A DNA stretch of 64,000 nucleotides from Planctomycetaceae bacterium. GTDB lineage: Bacteria > Planctomycetota > Planctomycetia > Planctomycetales > Planctomycetaceae. Under the pieces are notes generated by a model. The model saw only the letters and a list, made by a program, of their open reading frames with translations. It searched no databases and was not told where the DNA came from. How positions within the stretch are numbered: position 1 is the stretch's first letter; each line of letters opens with the position of its first letter. Positions 52,851 to 62,137 of the stretch are shown piece by piece. A program made the translations under genes and the position numbers. The stretch lies in NCBI GenBank assembly GCA_021732995.1, contig JAKFWA010000087.1, positions 1-64,000 on the forward strand. Reading direction: 5' to 3'.

Positions 52851-54707
52851 ATGGGCATGGGCCGCGCTTTCCAGACACGTCGTGCCACAGTCACCGTGCG
52901 CCGAGCGATGAACGTCCTGCTGTGTCTCTTCGCGATGACTTGCTCGCTGCTGGCTGAAGCCGCCGAGCGTTTCGCTGTGCCGTCAGACGCCGATCAGAAA
53001 GCCGCACTGACGACCGTCAAGGATGTCTTCAAGACCGAGTTGTCAGCCGCCAAATCGGGAGCCCAGCTCTCCGACCTGGCCGAGAAGATGCTTAGCAGCG
53101 TTCAAGGCGACGCAGCATCAGCCGCCAGCGACTACGTGCTGCTGACTCAGGCTCAGGCACTGGCCATTCGAGGCAGCAACATCAGCCTGACGATGAACAT
53201 CCTCACGACGCTGGGTGAAAAGTTTGATGTTGATCAGCGAACGCTGACGTTGAACGCCATCCGAGATTTGGCCAAGGGGCCGACCGATAAGGACTTTCAC
53301 CAGCAGTTGGCGAATCTGTCCATCCGCATGGCGACCGAGTGTCGTCAGGCTGAACGCCTCGATCTGGCGTTGCAGTTTCTGGTGCAGACAGATGCCATCG
53401 CCGGCAAGCTGAAGTCCACCGAACTCACCAAGCGATCGGCAGGACTCAAGGCCGAGATCAATGATCAGAAGAAGCTGACTGAGAAACACGCTGAAGCTCA
53501 AGCAACTCTGAAGACAAAACCCGAAGATCCCGCGGCGAACGATGCTCGAGGGCGTTATCTGGTGGTCGTGAAGGGAGACTGGGATGAAGGACTCAAGCAC
53601 CTCGTCCGAAGCTCTGATAAGGAACTGCGAGCTGTCGCACAGGATGACACCACCGTGATTGATGGAACAGCGGTGCCCACGCCGGATCAGGTTCTCAAAC
53701 TGGCTGATCAATGGTGGGACGTTTCGCAGAAGCAGACATCTCCGAGTCTGAAGTCGGCCATCAAGCTGCGCGCAGGCCAGTGGTATGAGATCGCGTTGCC
53801 TGACCAGAAAGGCTTAGCCAAAGCGAAAGCTGAGCAGCGACTCACCGAAAGCGAATTCAAAGCCGACAGCCATCAGGCCGCACTAATGCCGACAAATCGC
53901 GCTGCGTTCCTTGTTGATCGGGCCATTGCGGACGGTAAGGGAGTCATCACCAGGAACTACGCGATTTGTCAGACGCTCAGTTTTGAGCGGGCCATGAAAC
54001 TCCATGCCGCGTTGGAAGCCCGCAAGATGCGCCCGTTTCGTTTCCGTCCCTATCCGACTCCTGAAGGACTGAAAGTGGCTGCGATCTGGCTTCGCAGCAA
54101 TCGCACGGGGATCGTCTTTGATGGAACCGGCGAGGAGACCAAACAGCGGTTCGAGACGGCCATCAAAGACAAGATGTACCCAGTTGACCTGGCAGGGTAT
54201 CTCACGCAGGAGGGCCAAGTTCGGTACGTAATGCTGCTCACACCGAGCGGCTTTCCAGAGGGTACCGAGTTCGAACTGACCATCGGCTTTCGGGTCAAAG
54301 ACGGGCAATACGGCAAGGGGACAGGCATTGCGCCCACGAGCCGGACATTCTTCATCGATAATGCCGGTGACTGTTGTGTCAACGTGACGTGGCGGAAGCC
54401 CAAGGCGACTTATTACTACGCTCGAACCAGTCGCGCGGTGTTTGAAAAGTCCATCGCAAAGTCGGAGCTGATGTTCGTCGACGTAGCCTACTGCCTCAAC
54501 GAGCAGAAACTCGAATACACCTACATCGAGCACAAACTCGATGGGACGAAATCAGTCGTGGTTCACGATAAGTCGCTCGACGAAACAGTAGCCTTGTGGA
54601 GAGACGGTGTGCCGACCACTGGAACTCCCGTCTCGATCAGCGTCGTCATCGATCCAGACGGACAGTACCGCTCGATGTCTGTCTGGCACGTGCCCGTCAA
54701 AAACTAG
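52851..54707 (+). CDS. Large exported protein of unknown function
   Basis: Not recognised. The 618-residue protein has a basic N-terminus then a hydrophobic segment (about 20-36) like a signal peptide or anchor. Residues about 40-230 are helical and Lys/Gln-rich (coiled-coil-like). A middle block, QWYEIALPDQKGLAKAKAEQRL, resembles a helical motif repeated in many planctomycete proteins beside TPR-like regions. A C-terminal beta-rich part has RPYPTPEGLK, TFFIDNAGDCC and YYYARTS. Start is at 52851, with GGAG eight bases upstream. Lone gene; function unknown. Confidence 0.8.
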   Translation: MGMGRAFQTRRATVTVRRAMNVLLCLFAMTCSLLAEAAERFAVPSDADQKAALTTVKDVFKTELSAAKSGAQLSDLAEKMLSSVQGDAASAASDYVLLTQAQALAIRGSNISLTMNILTTLGEKFDVDQRTLTLNAIRDLAKGPTDKDFHQQLANLSIRMATECRQAERLDLALQFLVQTDAIAGKLKSTELTKRSAGLKAEINDQKKLTEKHAEAQATLKTKPEDPAANDARGRYLVVVKGDWDEGLKHLVRSSDKELRAVAQDDTTVIDGTAVPTPDQVLKLADQWWDVSQKQTSPSLKSAIKLRAGQWYEIALPDQKGLAKAKAEQRLTESEFKADSHQAALMPTNRAAFLVDRAIADGKGVITRNYAICQTLSFERAMKLHAALEARKMRPFRFRPYPTPEGLKVAAIWLRSNRTGIVFDGTGEETKQRFETAIKDKMYPVDLAGYLTQEGQVRYVMLLTPSGFPEGTEFELTIGFRVKDGQYGKGTGIAPTSRTFFIDNAGDCCVNVTWRKPKATYYYARTSRAVFEKSIAKSELMFVDVAYCLNEQKLEYTYIEHKLDGTKSVVVHDKSLDETVALWRDGVPTTGTPVSISVVIDPDGQYRSMSVWHVPVKN

Positions 54708-54759
54708 GGCAAACTCTCCGGGCCTCGCGTTCAATAGCTGCTGACTGAACCTGCTCGGT

Positions 54760-55419
54760 TCAAATCAGCGCCAGTCCTTCGCGAATAGCGTAGCGCGCGA
54801 GTTCAACTCGGTCATGAATGCCGAGCTTGTTCATGATGCGGTATTTGTGGCTGTCGATCGACTTTTCTGAACGATCCAGCGCGAGCGCGATCTGCTTGAC
54901 GCTTTCGCCGTGGGCGAGATGTCGCAAAATCGACAACTGCTGCAGGCTGAGTTCGCACAGGCGTGATTCTGTTTGAACTTCGTATGTGTTGCGTTTGCTG
55001 TCGTAGATCAGCTTCTCCTGAACTCGCGGCGAGAAGACAAACTGACCAGCATGAACCTTCCGGATCGCGTCCGTGATGGCGGTGTGTGGCTCCTCTTTCA
55101 GGATGTAGCCACTTGCCGACACAGAGATCGCCTGATGAACGAACACATCCGAAAGATGTGCCGACAGGAAGATGATTCGTGTCTTGAGATTCCTGTCAGC
55201 AAAGCTGGCGAGCACGTCGAAGGCATCGACGCCGGGGAAGTCGATGTCGAAGATCGCAACGTCCGGCTGCGTGTCGAGCAGCATCTGTGCGCCTGCCTGT
55301 GCGGTCGACGCAGTGCCCACAATTTCAATGTCCGCATGTAACTCAATCAGAGTCTTCAGTGCCTCCAATACCATCTGGTGGTCGTCAACGAGCATAACTC
55401 GAATAGGCCCTGGAAGCAT
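54760..55419 (-). CDS. NarL/FixJ-type response regulator
   Basis: Two-component transcription factor, 219 residues. Receiver domain with acid pair DD at 12-13 (VDDHQM), phospho-acceptor Asp58 in IFDID, Thr/Ser loop ending SAH, and Lys in ILKEE. A LuxR-type helix-turn-helix at about 150-215 has LSLQQLSILRHLAHGESVKQIALAL and the SHKYRIMNKLG recognition part. Start ATG 55419 has GGGAGA upstream; a longer frame to 55632 does not add a domain. No histidine kinase is adjacent, so it is an orphan and its targets are unknown. Confidence 0.9.
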   Translation of the reverse strand: MLPGPIRVMLVDDHQMVLEALKTLIELHADIEIVGTASTAQAGAQMLLDTQPDVAIFDIDFPGVDAFDVLASFADRNLKTRIIFLSAHLSDVFVHQAISVSASGYILKEEPHTAITDAIRKVHAGQFVFSPRVQEKLIYDSKRNTYEVQTESRLCELSLQQLSILRHLAHGESVKQIALALDRSEKSIDSHKYRIMNKLGIHDRVELARYAIREGLALI

Positions 55420-55644
55420 GAACGTCTCCCGACTGGCGGCTGACCGCCATTGAACCTGCACGTTCAAAAGCGGTCGTAATCGTAGGTGTAGTGCTCTCGG
55501 AAGCTTGGTCAGGGCTTCGGAACAATACTGGTGTATGCGACGGGCGGTTCGACTTTCAACACCAAACCACATGTAGTCATCGCCCGCTCGAAAAATACTC
55601 CTATGAATCGATGTGGGCGAATTGAGGCGCAAACGGGCGCCGCA

Positions 55645-56574
55645 TTACCAGAGTCCAGCCCTCGGGTCACCCGAGTTGCGAGCGGCGAACTGTTGCAGCA
55701 ACTCGCGGCTGGTATCGTCCAGATTCTTCGGAACGACGACTTTCAAGATCGCGAACTGATCACCACGGGCCTTTGTTTTAGCGTCCAGAACGCCCTTCCC
55801 GCGGAGACGCAGCTTGGTGCCGCTGGACGAACTGGCAGGCACGGTGAGGCTCACTAGACCCTCGGACAATGTGGGCACATCGACTTTGGCGCCGAGAGCC
55901 GCCTCGGCGATTGAAACAGGCACATCGACGAGGATGTTGGCACCATCGCGGCGGAAGTAGGGATGCGACGCGACTTGAATACGCACCAGCAGGTCCCCGT
56001 TCGGTCCACCGCCCCTTCCCGGCTGTCCCTGACCCGCCAGACGGATGACGCTGCCTGTATCAACACCTGGCGGAACTTTCACGGTCAGCCGTTCGGTCTT
56101 CCCGTTGGTGGAGATACTCAGATCGTGATTGCCACCTTCGGCCGCCACCGTGAATGGGACCTGTATCGTGGCTTCGACGTCTTGACCCTTCTGCTGGCGA
56201 GCTTTGCCACCGCGCCCACCACGACCAAATGCTCCGCCGCCAAAGAGGTCACCCAGATCGATCCCCCCACCGCCGAACATCTGCTCGAAATCAAACTGCT
56301 GACCACCGGCTCCGGCGCTACCCCAGTTGAATCCCCCCGGGCCTCCGCCCGCATGTTCAAAGGCGTGTCCGAACTGGTCGTACTTCTTCCGCTTGTCGAC
56401 ATCGCCGACGACGGCATAAGCCTCTTGCACTTCCTTGAAGCGCGCTTCGGCCTCCTTGTCGCCGGGCTTCACGTCGGGATGATGCTGGCGCGATAGCTTG
56501 CGATACGCCTTTTTGATTTCGTCCGGAGAAGCACTGCGGTTCACACCGAGAACTTCGTAGTAGTCCTTAGCCAT
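55645..56574 (-). CDS. CbpA-like J-domain co-chaperone
   Basis: Hsp40 protein, 309 residues, stimulating DnaK. N-terminal J domain with the HPD motif at 32-34 and DYYEVLGVN, then a Gly/Phe-rich region (about 78-120), then two C-terminal peptide-binding domains ([38 protein letters not shown]). The zinc-finger CxxCxGxG repeats of DnaJ are absent, which makes it CbpA-like (class B). The ATG at 56574 starts [10 protein letters not shown]; a longer frame is spurious. No heat-shock operon around it. Confidence 0.92.
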   Translation of the reverse strand: MAKDYYEVLGVNRSASPDEIKKAYRKLSRQHHPDVKPGDKEAEARFKEVQEAYAVVGDVDKRKKYDQFGHAFEHAGGGPGGFNWGSAGAGGQQFDFEQMFGGGGIDLGDLFGGGAFGRGGRGGKARQQKGQDVEATIQVPFTVAAEGGNHDLSISTNGKTERLTVKVPPGVDTGSVIRLAGQGQPGRGGGPNGDLLVRIQVASHPYFRRDGANILVDVPVSIAEAALGAKVDVPTLSEGLVSLTVPASSSSGTKLRLRGKGVLDAKTKARGDQFAILKVVVPKNLDDTSRELLQQFAARNSGDPRAGLW

Positions 56575-56872
56575 AGGTTCTGTGAGCTTCTTGGTTGCTG
56601 ACTCATTCTCAAACGGTTGCGTACTGCGGGAACCGGCCCGCAGCGCGTGATTTACACGAACGGGAGGACGCAGCGTAGCCTCACGATTCTGAACCACCGA
56701 TTCACAGATTCGAATCCGTTCTCAACTCGCTGCGACGGTTTCTCATCTTCGGTGATTGTCCACGCGTCGGACGTTGCTGATTGCAGAACCGGCATCATGG
56801 CAACACCATCCTAATCCTGGATGACCTTGCGGCGTTTCCTCACTGACTCTCTACGTTTTTTGAAGAGATCTC

Positions 56873-58267
56873 ATGAAGCTGACGTTCTACGGAGCTGCGG
56901 GTGAAGTGACGGGGAGCCAGCATCTGCTGGAAATCGGCGGTCATCGCATCCTGCTGGACTGCGGCTTGTTTCAAGGGCGGCGCTCGGAAACGCGATCCAA
57001 GAACGAAAAGTTTCTCTGCCGTCCACAAGATCTTGATGCCGTTATCCTGTCGCATGCGCATATCGATCACTCAGGCAACTTGCCCCGGCTGGTCAGGTCC
57101 GGATTTGACGGTCCGGTCTTCTGCACCGAGGCCACTGCTGACGTGGCTGAACTGATGCTGGAAGACAGCGCCCGTATCCAGATGGAAGACGTGAAATACC
57201 TGACGCGGCACCTCCATGCCGGACATCCATCCATTGAACCATTGTACGATCTCGATGACGTCAAACGTTTGCGCCGGCTGATAGACCCGTGCCTGTATCA
57301 CAAGTGGTACCAACTGGCCGATGACGTTCGGATCCGCTTTTCCGACGCAGGCCACATCCTGGGCTCGGCGATTACTGAGATCGAAGCTCACGAGAACGGT
57401 CAGATGCGACGCATCGTGTTCACCGGCGATCTGGGGCGACGCGGTCTGCCCTTGCTCAGAGACCCCGAGTTAGTCGAGGGCTGCGATGTACTGATCACCG
57501 AATCGACCTACGCGGGCAAATTCCATCCGTCGGCTGGGGATATCAAAACCGAACTGGAGCGAATTCTGCGCGAGGCGTATCAGGTCGGCGGGCGAGTCAT
57601 CATCCCGGCCTTCAGTCTCGGTCGCACGCAACTGATTGTCTACTTCCTGAACGAGCTGCACAACGAGCAGCGTTTGCCGCCGATTCCCGTTTTTGTGGAC
57701 AGCCCGTTGTCACGCCGGGTGACTCAGTCCTATCGGCGTCATCTTGATGTCATGGACGAAGCTGTGCAGCAGACGCTCCGCAACGACACGGACCCCTTCG
57801 GTTTCAACAAGCTGACCTACGTTGAGAACCCGCAGGAGAGCATGGCCCTCAATCGTCGTGAAGGCGCTTTCGTGGTGATCGCATCGAGTGGCATGTGCGA
57901 AAGCGGCCGCGTGGTGCATCACCTCAAACACGCGATCTCAAAGCCAGAAAACACCGTCGTCATTATGGGCTTTCAGGCTGAGCACACGCTGGGACGACGG
58001 ATCGCGGAGCGACATGAACGCGTGCGGATCTTTGATCGCGATTACCTGCTCAATTGTCACGTCGAGAACCTTAGCGGCCTGTCAGCTCATGCGGACACCG
58101 ACGACTTCCGCTGGTGGTTTGAACGAATGCACGCAACGTCGCACATCGGGCAGGCATTCCTGGTGCACGGTGAAGGCGAGGCCCTGCTGGCTCAAGCCAA
58201 GCTGCTGGACGAATTCTGCGACGAACATCCGATCGTTCCCGAGCGGGGACGTGTCTATGAAGTTTGA
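56873..58267 (+). CDS. Beta-CASP metallo-beta-lactamase-fold RNA/nucleic-acid hydrolase
   Basis: A 464-residue MBL-fold protein with a beta-CASP insertion and RMMBL-type C-terminus, as in the YsmB/CPSF73-like exonuclease group. The metal motif is HAHIDH at 61-66, with LLDCGLFQG before it, an FTGDLG Asp, and later ASSGMCESGRVVHH and NLSGLSAHAD carrying His residues of motif B/C. Expected to process RNA or DNA ends in the cytoplasm. It lacks the KH domain of archaeal relatives. No Shine-Dalgarno evident beyond GAAGAGAT. Single gene. Confidence 0.9.
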   Translation: MKLTFYGAAGEVTGSQHLLEIGGHRILLDCGLFQGRRSETRSKNEKFLCRPQDLDAVILSHAHIDHSGNLPRLVRSGFDGPVFCTEATADVAELMLEDSARIQMEDVKYLTRHLHAGHPSIEPLYDLDDVKRLRRLIDPCLYHKWYQLADDVRIRFSDAGHILGSAITEIEAHENGQMRRIVFTGDLGRRGLPLLRDPELVEGCDVLITESTYAGKFHPSAGDIKTELERILREAYQVGGRVIIPAFSLGRTQLIVYFLNELHNEQRLPPIPVFVDSPLSRRVTQSYRRHLDVMDEAVQQTLRNDTDPFGFNKLTYVENPQESMALNRREGAFVVIASSGMCESGRVVHHLKHAISKPENTVVIMGFQAEHTLGRRIAERHERVRIFDRDYLLNCHVENLSGLSAHADTDDFRWWFERMHATSHIGQAFLVHGEGEALLAQAKLLDEFCDEHPIVPERGRVYEV

Positions 58268-58584
58268 AAACTTGCGGACAGTCACAGCGTGAAACAACTC
58301 ATTTTTGCCTGAGGCAGTGTGACTTCCGAGAGCGACCGCCAGAACCTGTCAAACCTTCGTGAGCTGACGAGAAGTTTCGATGCATGTGGATTCGTTGACT
58401 CGCGCCGCATCTCCTGACATCCGACCGCTTCGTGCTGTCGATGGGTGCAGACGCGACGTAGGATTCGTCGCTGCGCACCAGTTGCGCGCGGAGTACGACC
58501 AATTCCCTGCAGCCTGAATTTCGTGACAGGCTGCCAGGGTCGCCGTACAGCACATACGGGTTCGTTATTCGCTACTGTTTCATC

Positions 58585-61500
58585 ATGCCGAACACACTCC
58601 AGACCTTCGGACAGATCCTGCGCCGAGTCGTCGGTTGGCGATGTGGCTTCATGGCCGTCATCTGTCTGCTGTCGTTCGGCACGAGCGCGTGGTCTCAAGA
58701 GACGCCGCGTCCGATGACTGACCCGAATGGCGAGGCCAAGAAGCCACCCGCCAAAGGCTCAGAGCTGACGGCACCGGACGACACCGACGTCATCCGTTTG
58801 CTGGGTGAGGACGGTAAGGTTCATACGCTCAAAGCCGGCGCCACGCTGAAACGTGTGCTGGAGGAAATGGAGCGCAGTTCCAAACCGCAAGTCGCTCTGC
58901 CGGATTCTCAAATCACAGCACTTTTGCTGGAAGGCAAAGCGGACATCGAGCGTGAGCGTGTCGAGCTGGATGCCACACTTGAAATCCAGGTGCGGACTGG
59001 AAAGCCTCAGGCACGCATTCCGCTCCGGATGAATGAAGCCACACTGCTGGCTCATAGCTATGTCGGCACTGGAAAGCTCACGTTTGAAGTGACTGATAAG
59101 ACAACGGGGCTCGTGGTCTGGCTGAATGGCGAGGGCAAGCATCTCGTCAAACTGAAGCTGGCCGTGCCGCTCAAACGCACCGCTGCCACGCAACGACTGC
59201 AACTCTCTCTACCGGCCAGTGTGCAGAGCCGCCTCAGTCTGGAAGTGCCTCAATCGCGATTAACGGTCAACAAGACGAATGATTCGACTGACGTAGTGAC
59301 CGAAGTTGTCGATGCCAGTCGCTCGCGCATCGTGGCACACGGCTTTGGCTCAACGTTGGATCTCAGTTGGCAAGGCGCACGTGATTCACAGCCAACCAAA
59401 CGCGAACTGCAGGCGAGGACACTCATCCTGGCCGAGGTGTTGCCGGACGGCGTGCTCCTGCAGGCAGGGCAAACGATTCGGGCGACTCAGGGCACATTCA
59501 GTGCGGTGACGGTGCGGTTGCCAGTTGGCTTCAAGGTTGACGAGGTAACCGACAGCGCGGGGGCTCCGTTACAGGTTGTGACGACGACGGACGGACGCGC
59601 GAGCGTCACGTTGAGCGGTGAAACCAGCGGCCCCGTGGAATTGATCTGGCAATTGACCGGCGGGCTTAGCGGTGGCGCGAAGGTGGATCTCACGCCGCTC
59701 AGTGTGGAAGAGGCCGTGCGTCAGGATGGCATGCTGGGTGTCATTGCTCCGGAAGGTTATTCGCTGAAAGCCGTCGACGCGGAGTCGAAGCAAGTGGATC
59801 GCATCGGCGCGGCCACCTTTCGGCGGTTCGTCGAACAAGCGTTGAAGAGATCAAACGCAGGGGTCACACAAGCGTTTTCGTTCGATGGCCAGTTTCGTGC
59901 GGTGTTCCAATTGGAACGCGATGCCGCCCGGTATCAGGTCAGTCCGCGTTATGAACTGCGGTTCAATGGCGATAGTCTGGAGCTTGATGCGACATTCCAG
60001 GTGCAGGTCTTTCGAGGCGCCTTGGACTCGCTGACCTTGAAGTGGTCGAACTCGCGGGCTGAAGGCTGGCAGATGGACGTGGAGTCCAACATCTTTGTTC
60101 TGCCTGAAGTGGGTGCGTCCGGAGACGACGTCTCGTTGCGCTTCGGGCAACCGATCAGCCGCCTGTCAGAGAACACCGCGATTCATGTGCGAGCACGGCG
60201 GCCCATCGAGAAAGTGGGCGTCGATTTCCCGATCAGTTTGCCCACAGTGCCCGCGACGAATCGCTCGCTTCCGACGGTTGTCGTGCGTAACGCCGGCAAC
60301 GTCGAAAGCTCCATCACGCCGCAGGAGGGAACCTTGCTGCGACTGACTGGCAACGACGTGCAGAGCAAGAAGTCGGACACGTTTGAGGTGCCCGAGAACC
60401 AACGACCGCGTCGTTATGAACTGCCTTCAGAAAATGCCGCCTTCATCGGCAAAGTCACAACGCTGCTGCAGAACGTCACCTGTGTCCCGCGCACGACGCT
60501 GGTTGTCGAAGTTGACCGCGTTCGAGTCACTCAGATCTTCGACTACAACGTGCAGTATGAACGGCTGAGTCAGGTTCGGCTGGTGGTGCCGACCGTGTTG
60601 ACCGAACGCAGCGGCGGACTCGGCGCCCAGTTCCTGTTCGTCAAATCGACCGAGGATGTGCTGTGGAATGTCGAAGGGACGAACAGCGAACATCTCACCC
60701 CTACGCTGGTGGCGACCGCTGGTACTGACGGGCGACAACTGCGCGTGCCGCTGCCAACTCCGAGTTGGGGCCGGTTCCGCGTCGCGGCTCAATACACGGT
60801 GCCTCTCGCAACGGCGCTGCAGGGCACTGAGGCCCAGAACGTCGAGGTTCCGCTGCTGACGGCGGTTGACGGCGCCCCGAAGGCATCGCAACTGCAGGTG
60901 CGATCGCCGGATAATTTCACGGTGCGGGTGGAAACGGCAGCCTGGCGCCCCGAAGTTGCGCTGGAACGCTTCCCGACATGGGGTGCGGAAGGCTCGCAGT
61001 CGACAGTCAATCTGCAACTGCGGGTCAGCCCCGGTCAGGCCAGTGAAGAATTTACAGTGCGCCGAGCCGCTTTCCGCGTGCGAGTCGATCAGGGAGTCAC
61101 TCAAACACAAGCGGTCTACTGGATCGACGGCGACGTGGCCTATCTGTCGATGGAATTGCCGCAACGCGTTGTGCGAACTGGTTTGCGGTCATGGTGGGAT
61201 GGTCACGAACTTGCCCGTGATCAGGTTCAAGCCGGGTCTGAACTGAATCAGGTGCGGTTCGATCTCTCCGCATTGAAACGTGCCCCTTGGCATGTACTGG
61301 CTATCGAGTACGCCACCGAAGACGCGCCACAGTTCAGTCTGCACAATGTGTTGCCGGCCGCGACTCCGCGCTTTGCGTCCGACGTGTGGGTGGCGGAATC
61401 CCTGTGGGAACTCGTGCTGCCGTTCGACCAGCATCTGTTTGTGTACCCGTCCGGTTTGACTCCGCGTTTTCGCTGGTTGCGGAACGGACTGGTGTGGAGT

Positions 61501-62022
61501 CGTCAGGGGTCAGCATCACGGCAGGGTTTCCCCAGTTGGGTCATCGACGACGAGTCGGGGCATCCTGAGAACCGGGAAGGTAATTTGATTCCCGAAGTGT
61601 TCAGCGGTCAAAGCCCCGGCAACAGCTATGTCTTCAGCTCGTTCGGTCGACAGAACCGCATCGAGTTTCAAACGATGAGTCAGCCGAGCATTGTGCTCTC
61701 GGGTGCTGGTCTCGCCTTGATGATCGCCTTCGTGCTGGTCCGCATTCCCGCGACGCGCCATGTACTGACTCTGCTGCTGCTGGGTGTGGCAATGGCTCTG
61801 GTCGGCATCTGGCATTTCGAGCCGGTGCAACTGCTGCTGCAGCCAGCGTTGATTGGAATTGGCCTCGCTGTCGTGGCGTCGCTACTGGAATCGCGCATCA
61901 AGCGCAACCAGCAGCTCGCCTTCGTCACTTTGTCGGCTCCGAGTGAACTCGGAATGGGCGGATCATCGCGCGAGCAACGACTGTCGCCGGCAGCCAGCGA
62001 CGCCGTAATGGGAACCGAATGA
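58585..62022 (+). CDS. Very large exported beta-rich membrane-anchored protein of unknown function
   Basis: Not recognised. The 1145-residue product has an N-terminal hydrophobic signal (about 20-35, cut after WSQ), a long beta-strand-rich mature region with many short hydrophobic/charged alternations, and at least two membrane segments near the C-terminus (about 1035-1110) followed by a basic tail. No metal site or repeat stands out. A tandem neighbour at 62138 has similar composition and style. Start may be 58585 or, less likely, ATG 58651; no good ribosome site. Planctomycete-specific large extracytoplasmic protein is likely; function open. Confidence 0.82.
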   Translation: MPNTLQTFGQILRRVVGWRCGFMAVICLLSFGTSAWSQETPRPMTDPNGEAKKPPAKGSELTAPDDTDVIRLLGEDGKVHTLKAGATLKRVLEEMERSSKPQVALPDSQITALLLEGKADIERERVELDATLEIQVRTGKPQARIPLRMNEATLLAHSYVGTGKLTFEVTDKTTGLVVWLNGEGKHLVKLKLAVPLKRTAATQRLQLSLPASVQSRLSLEVPQSRLTVNKTNDSTDVVTEVVDASRSRIVAHGFGSTLDLSWQGARDSQPTKRELQARTLILAEVLPDGVLLQAGQTIRATQGTFSAVTVRLPVGFKVDEVTDSAGAPLQVVTTTDGRASVTLSGETSGPVELIWQLTGGLSGGAKVDLTPLSVEEAVRQDGMLGVIAPEGYSLKAVDAESKQVDRIGAATFRRFVEQALKRSNAGVTQAFSFDGQFRAVFQLERDAARYQVSPRYELRFNGDSLELDATFQVQVFRGALDSLTLKWSNSRAEGWQMDVESNIFVLPEVGASGDDVSLRFGQPISRLSENTAIHVRARRPIEKVGVDFPISLPTVPATNRSLPTVVVRNAGNVESSITPQEGTLLRLTGNDVQSKKSDTFEVPENQRPRRYELPSENAAFIGKVTTLLQNVTCVPRTTLVVEVDRVRVTQIFDYNVQYERLSQVRLVVPTVLTERSGGLGAQFLFVKSTEDVLWNVEGTNSEHLTPTLVATAGTDGRQLRVPLPTPSWGRFRVAAQYTVPLATALQGTEAQNVEVPLLTAVDGAPKASQLQVRSPDNFTVRVETAAWRPEVALERFPTWGAEGSQSTVNLQLRVSPGQASEEFTVRRAAFRVRVDQGVTQTQAVYWIDGDVAYLSMELPQRVVRTGLRSWWDGHELARDQVQAGSELNQVRFDLSALKRAPWHVLAIEYATEDAPQFSLHNVLPAATPRFASDVWVAESLWELVLPFDQHLFVYPSGLTPRFRWLRNGLVWSRQGSASRQGFPSWVIDDESGHPENREGNLIPEVFSGQSPGNSYVFSSFGRQNRIEFQTMSQPSIVLSGAGLALMIAFVLVRIPATRHVLTLLLLGVAMALVGIWHFEPVQLLLQPALIGIGLAVVASLLESRIKRNQQLAFVTLSAPSELGMGGSSREQRLSPAASDAVMGTE

Positions 62023-62137
62023 GCGCGTCGAGTTGAACTCTGGCGAATGTGCGTTGGACGACAGCGTCAAGCGAAGAAATGTCTCTCAGGTGCAAGGCAT
62101 GATGGCAGTTCAGGACATGCAAACGGCGGAATACTCA

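Noticed and set aside
56690-56740. Possible tRNA T-arm (ATTCGAATCC) upstream of the beta-CASP gene
   Set aside because: No acceptor, D or anticodon stem could be paired around it.
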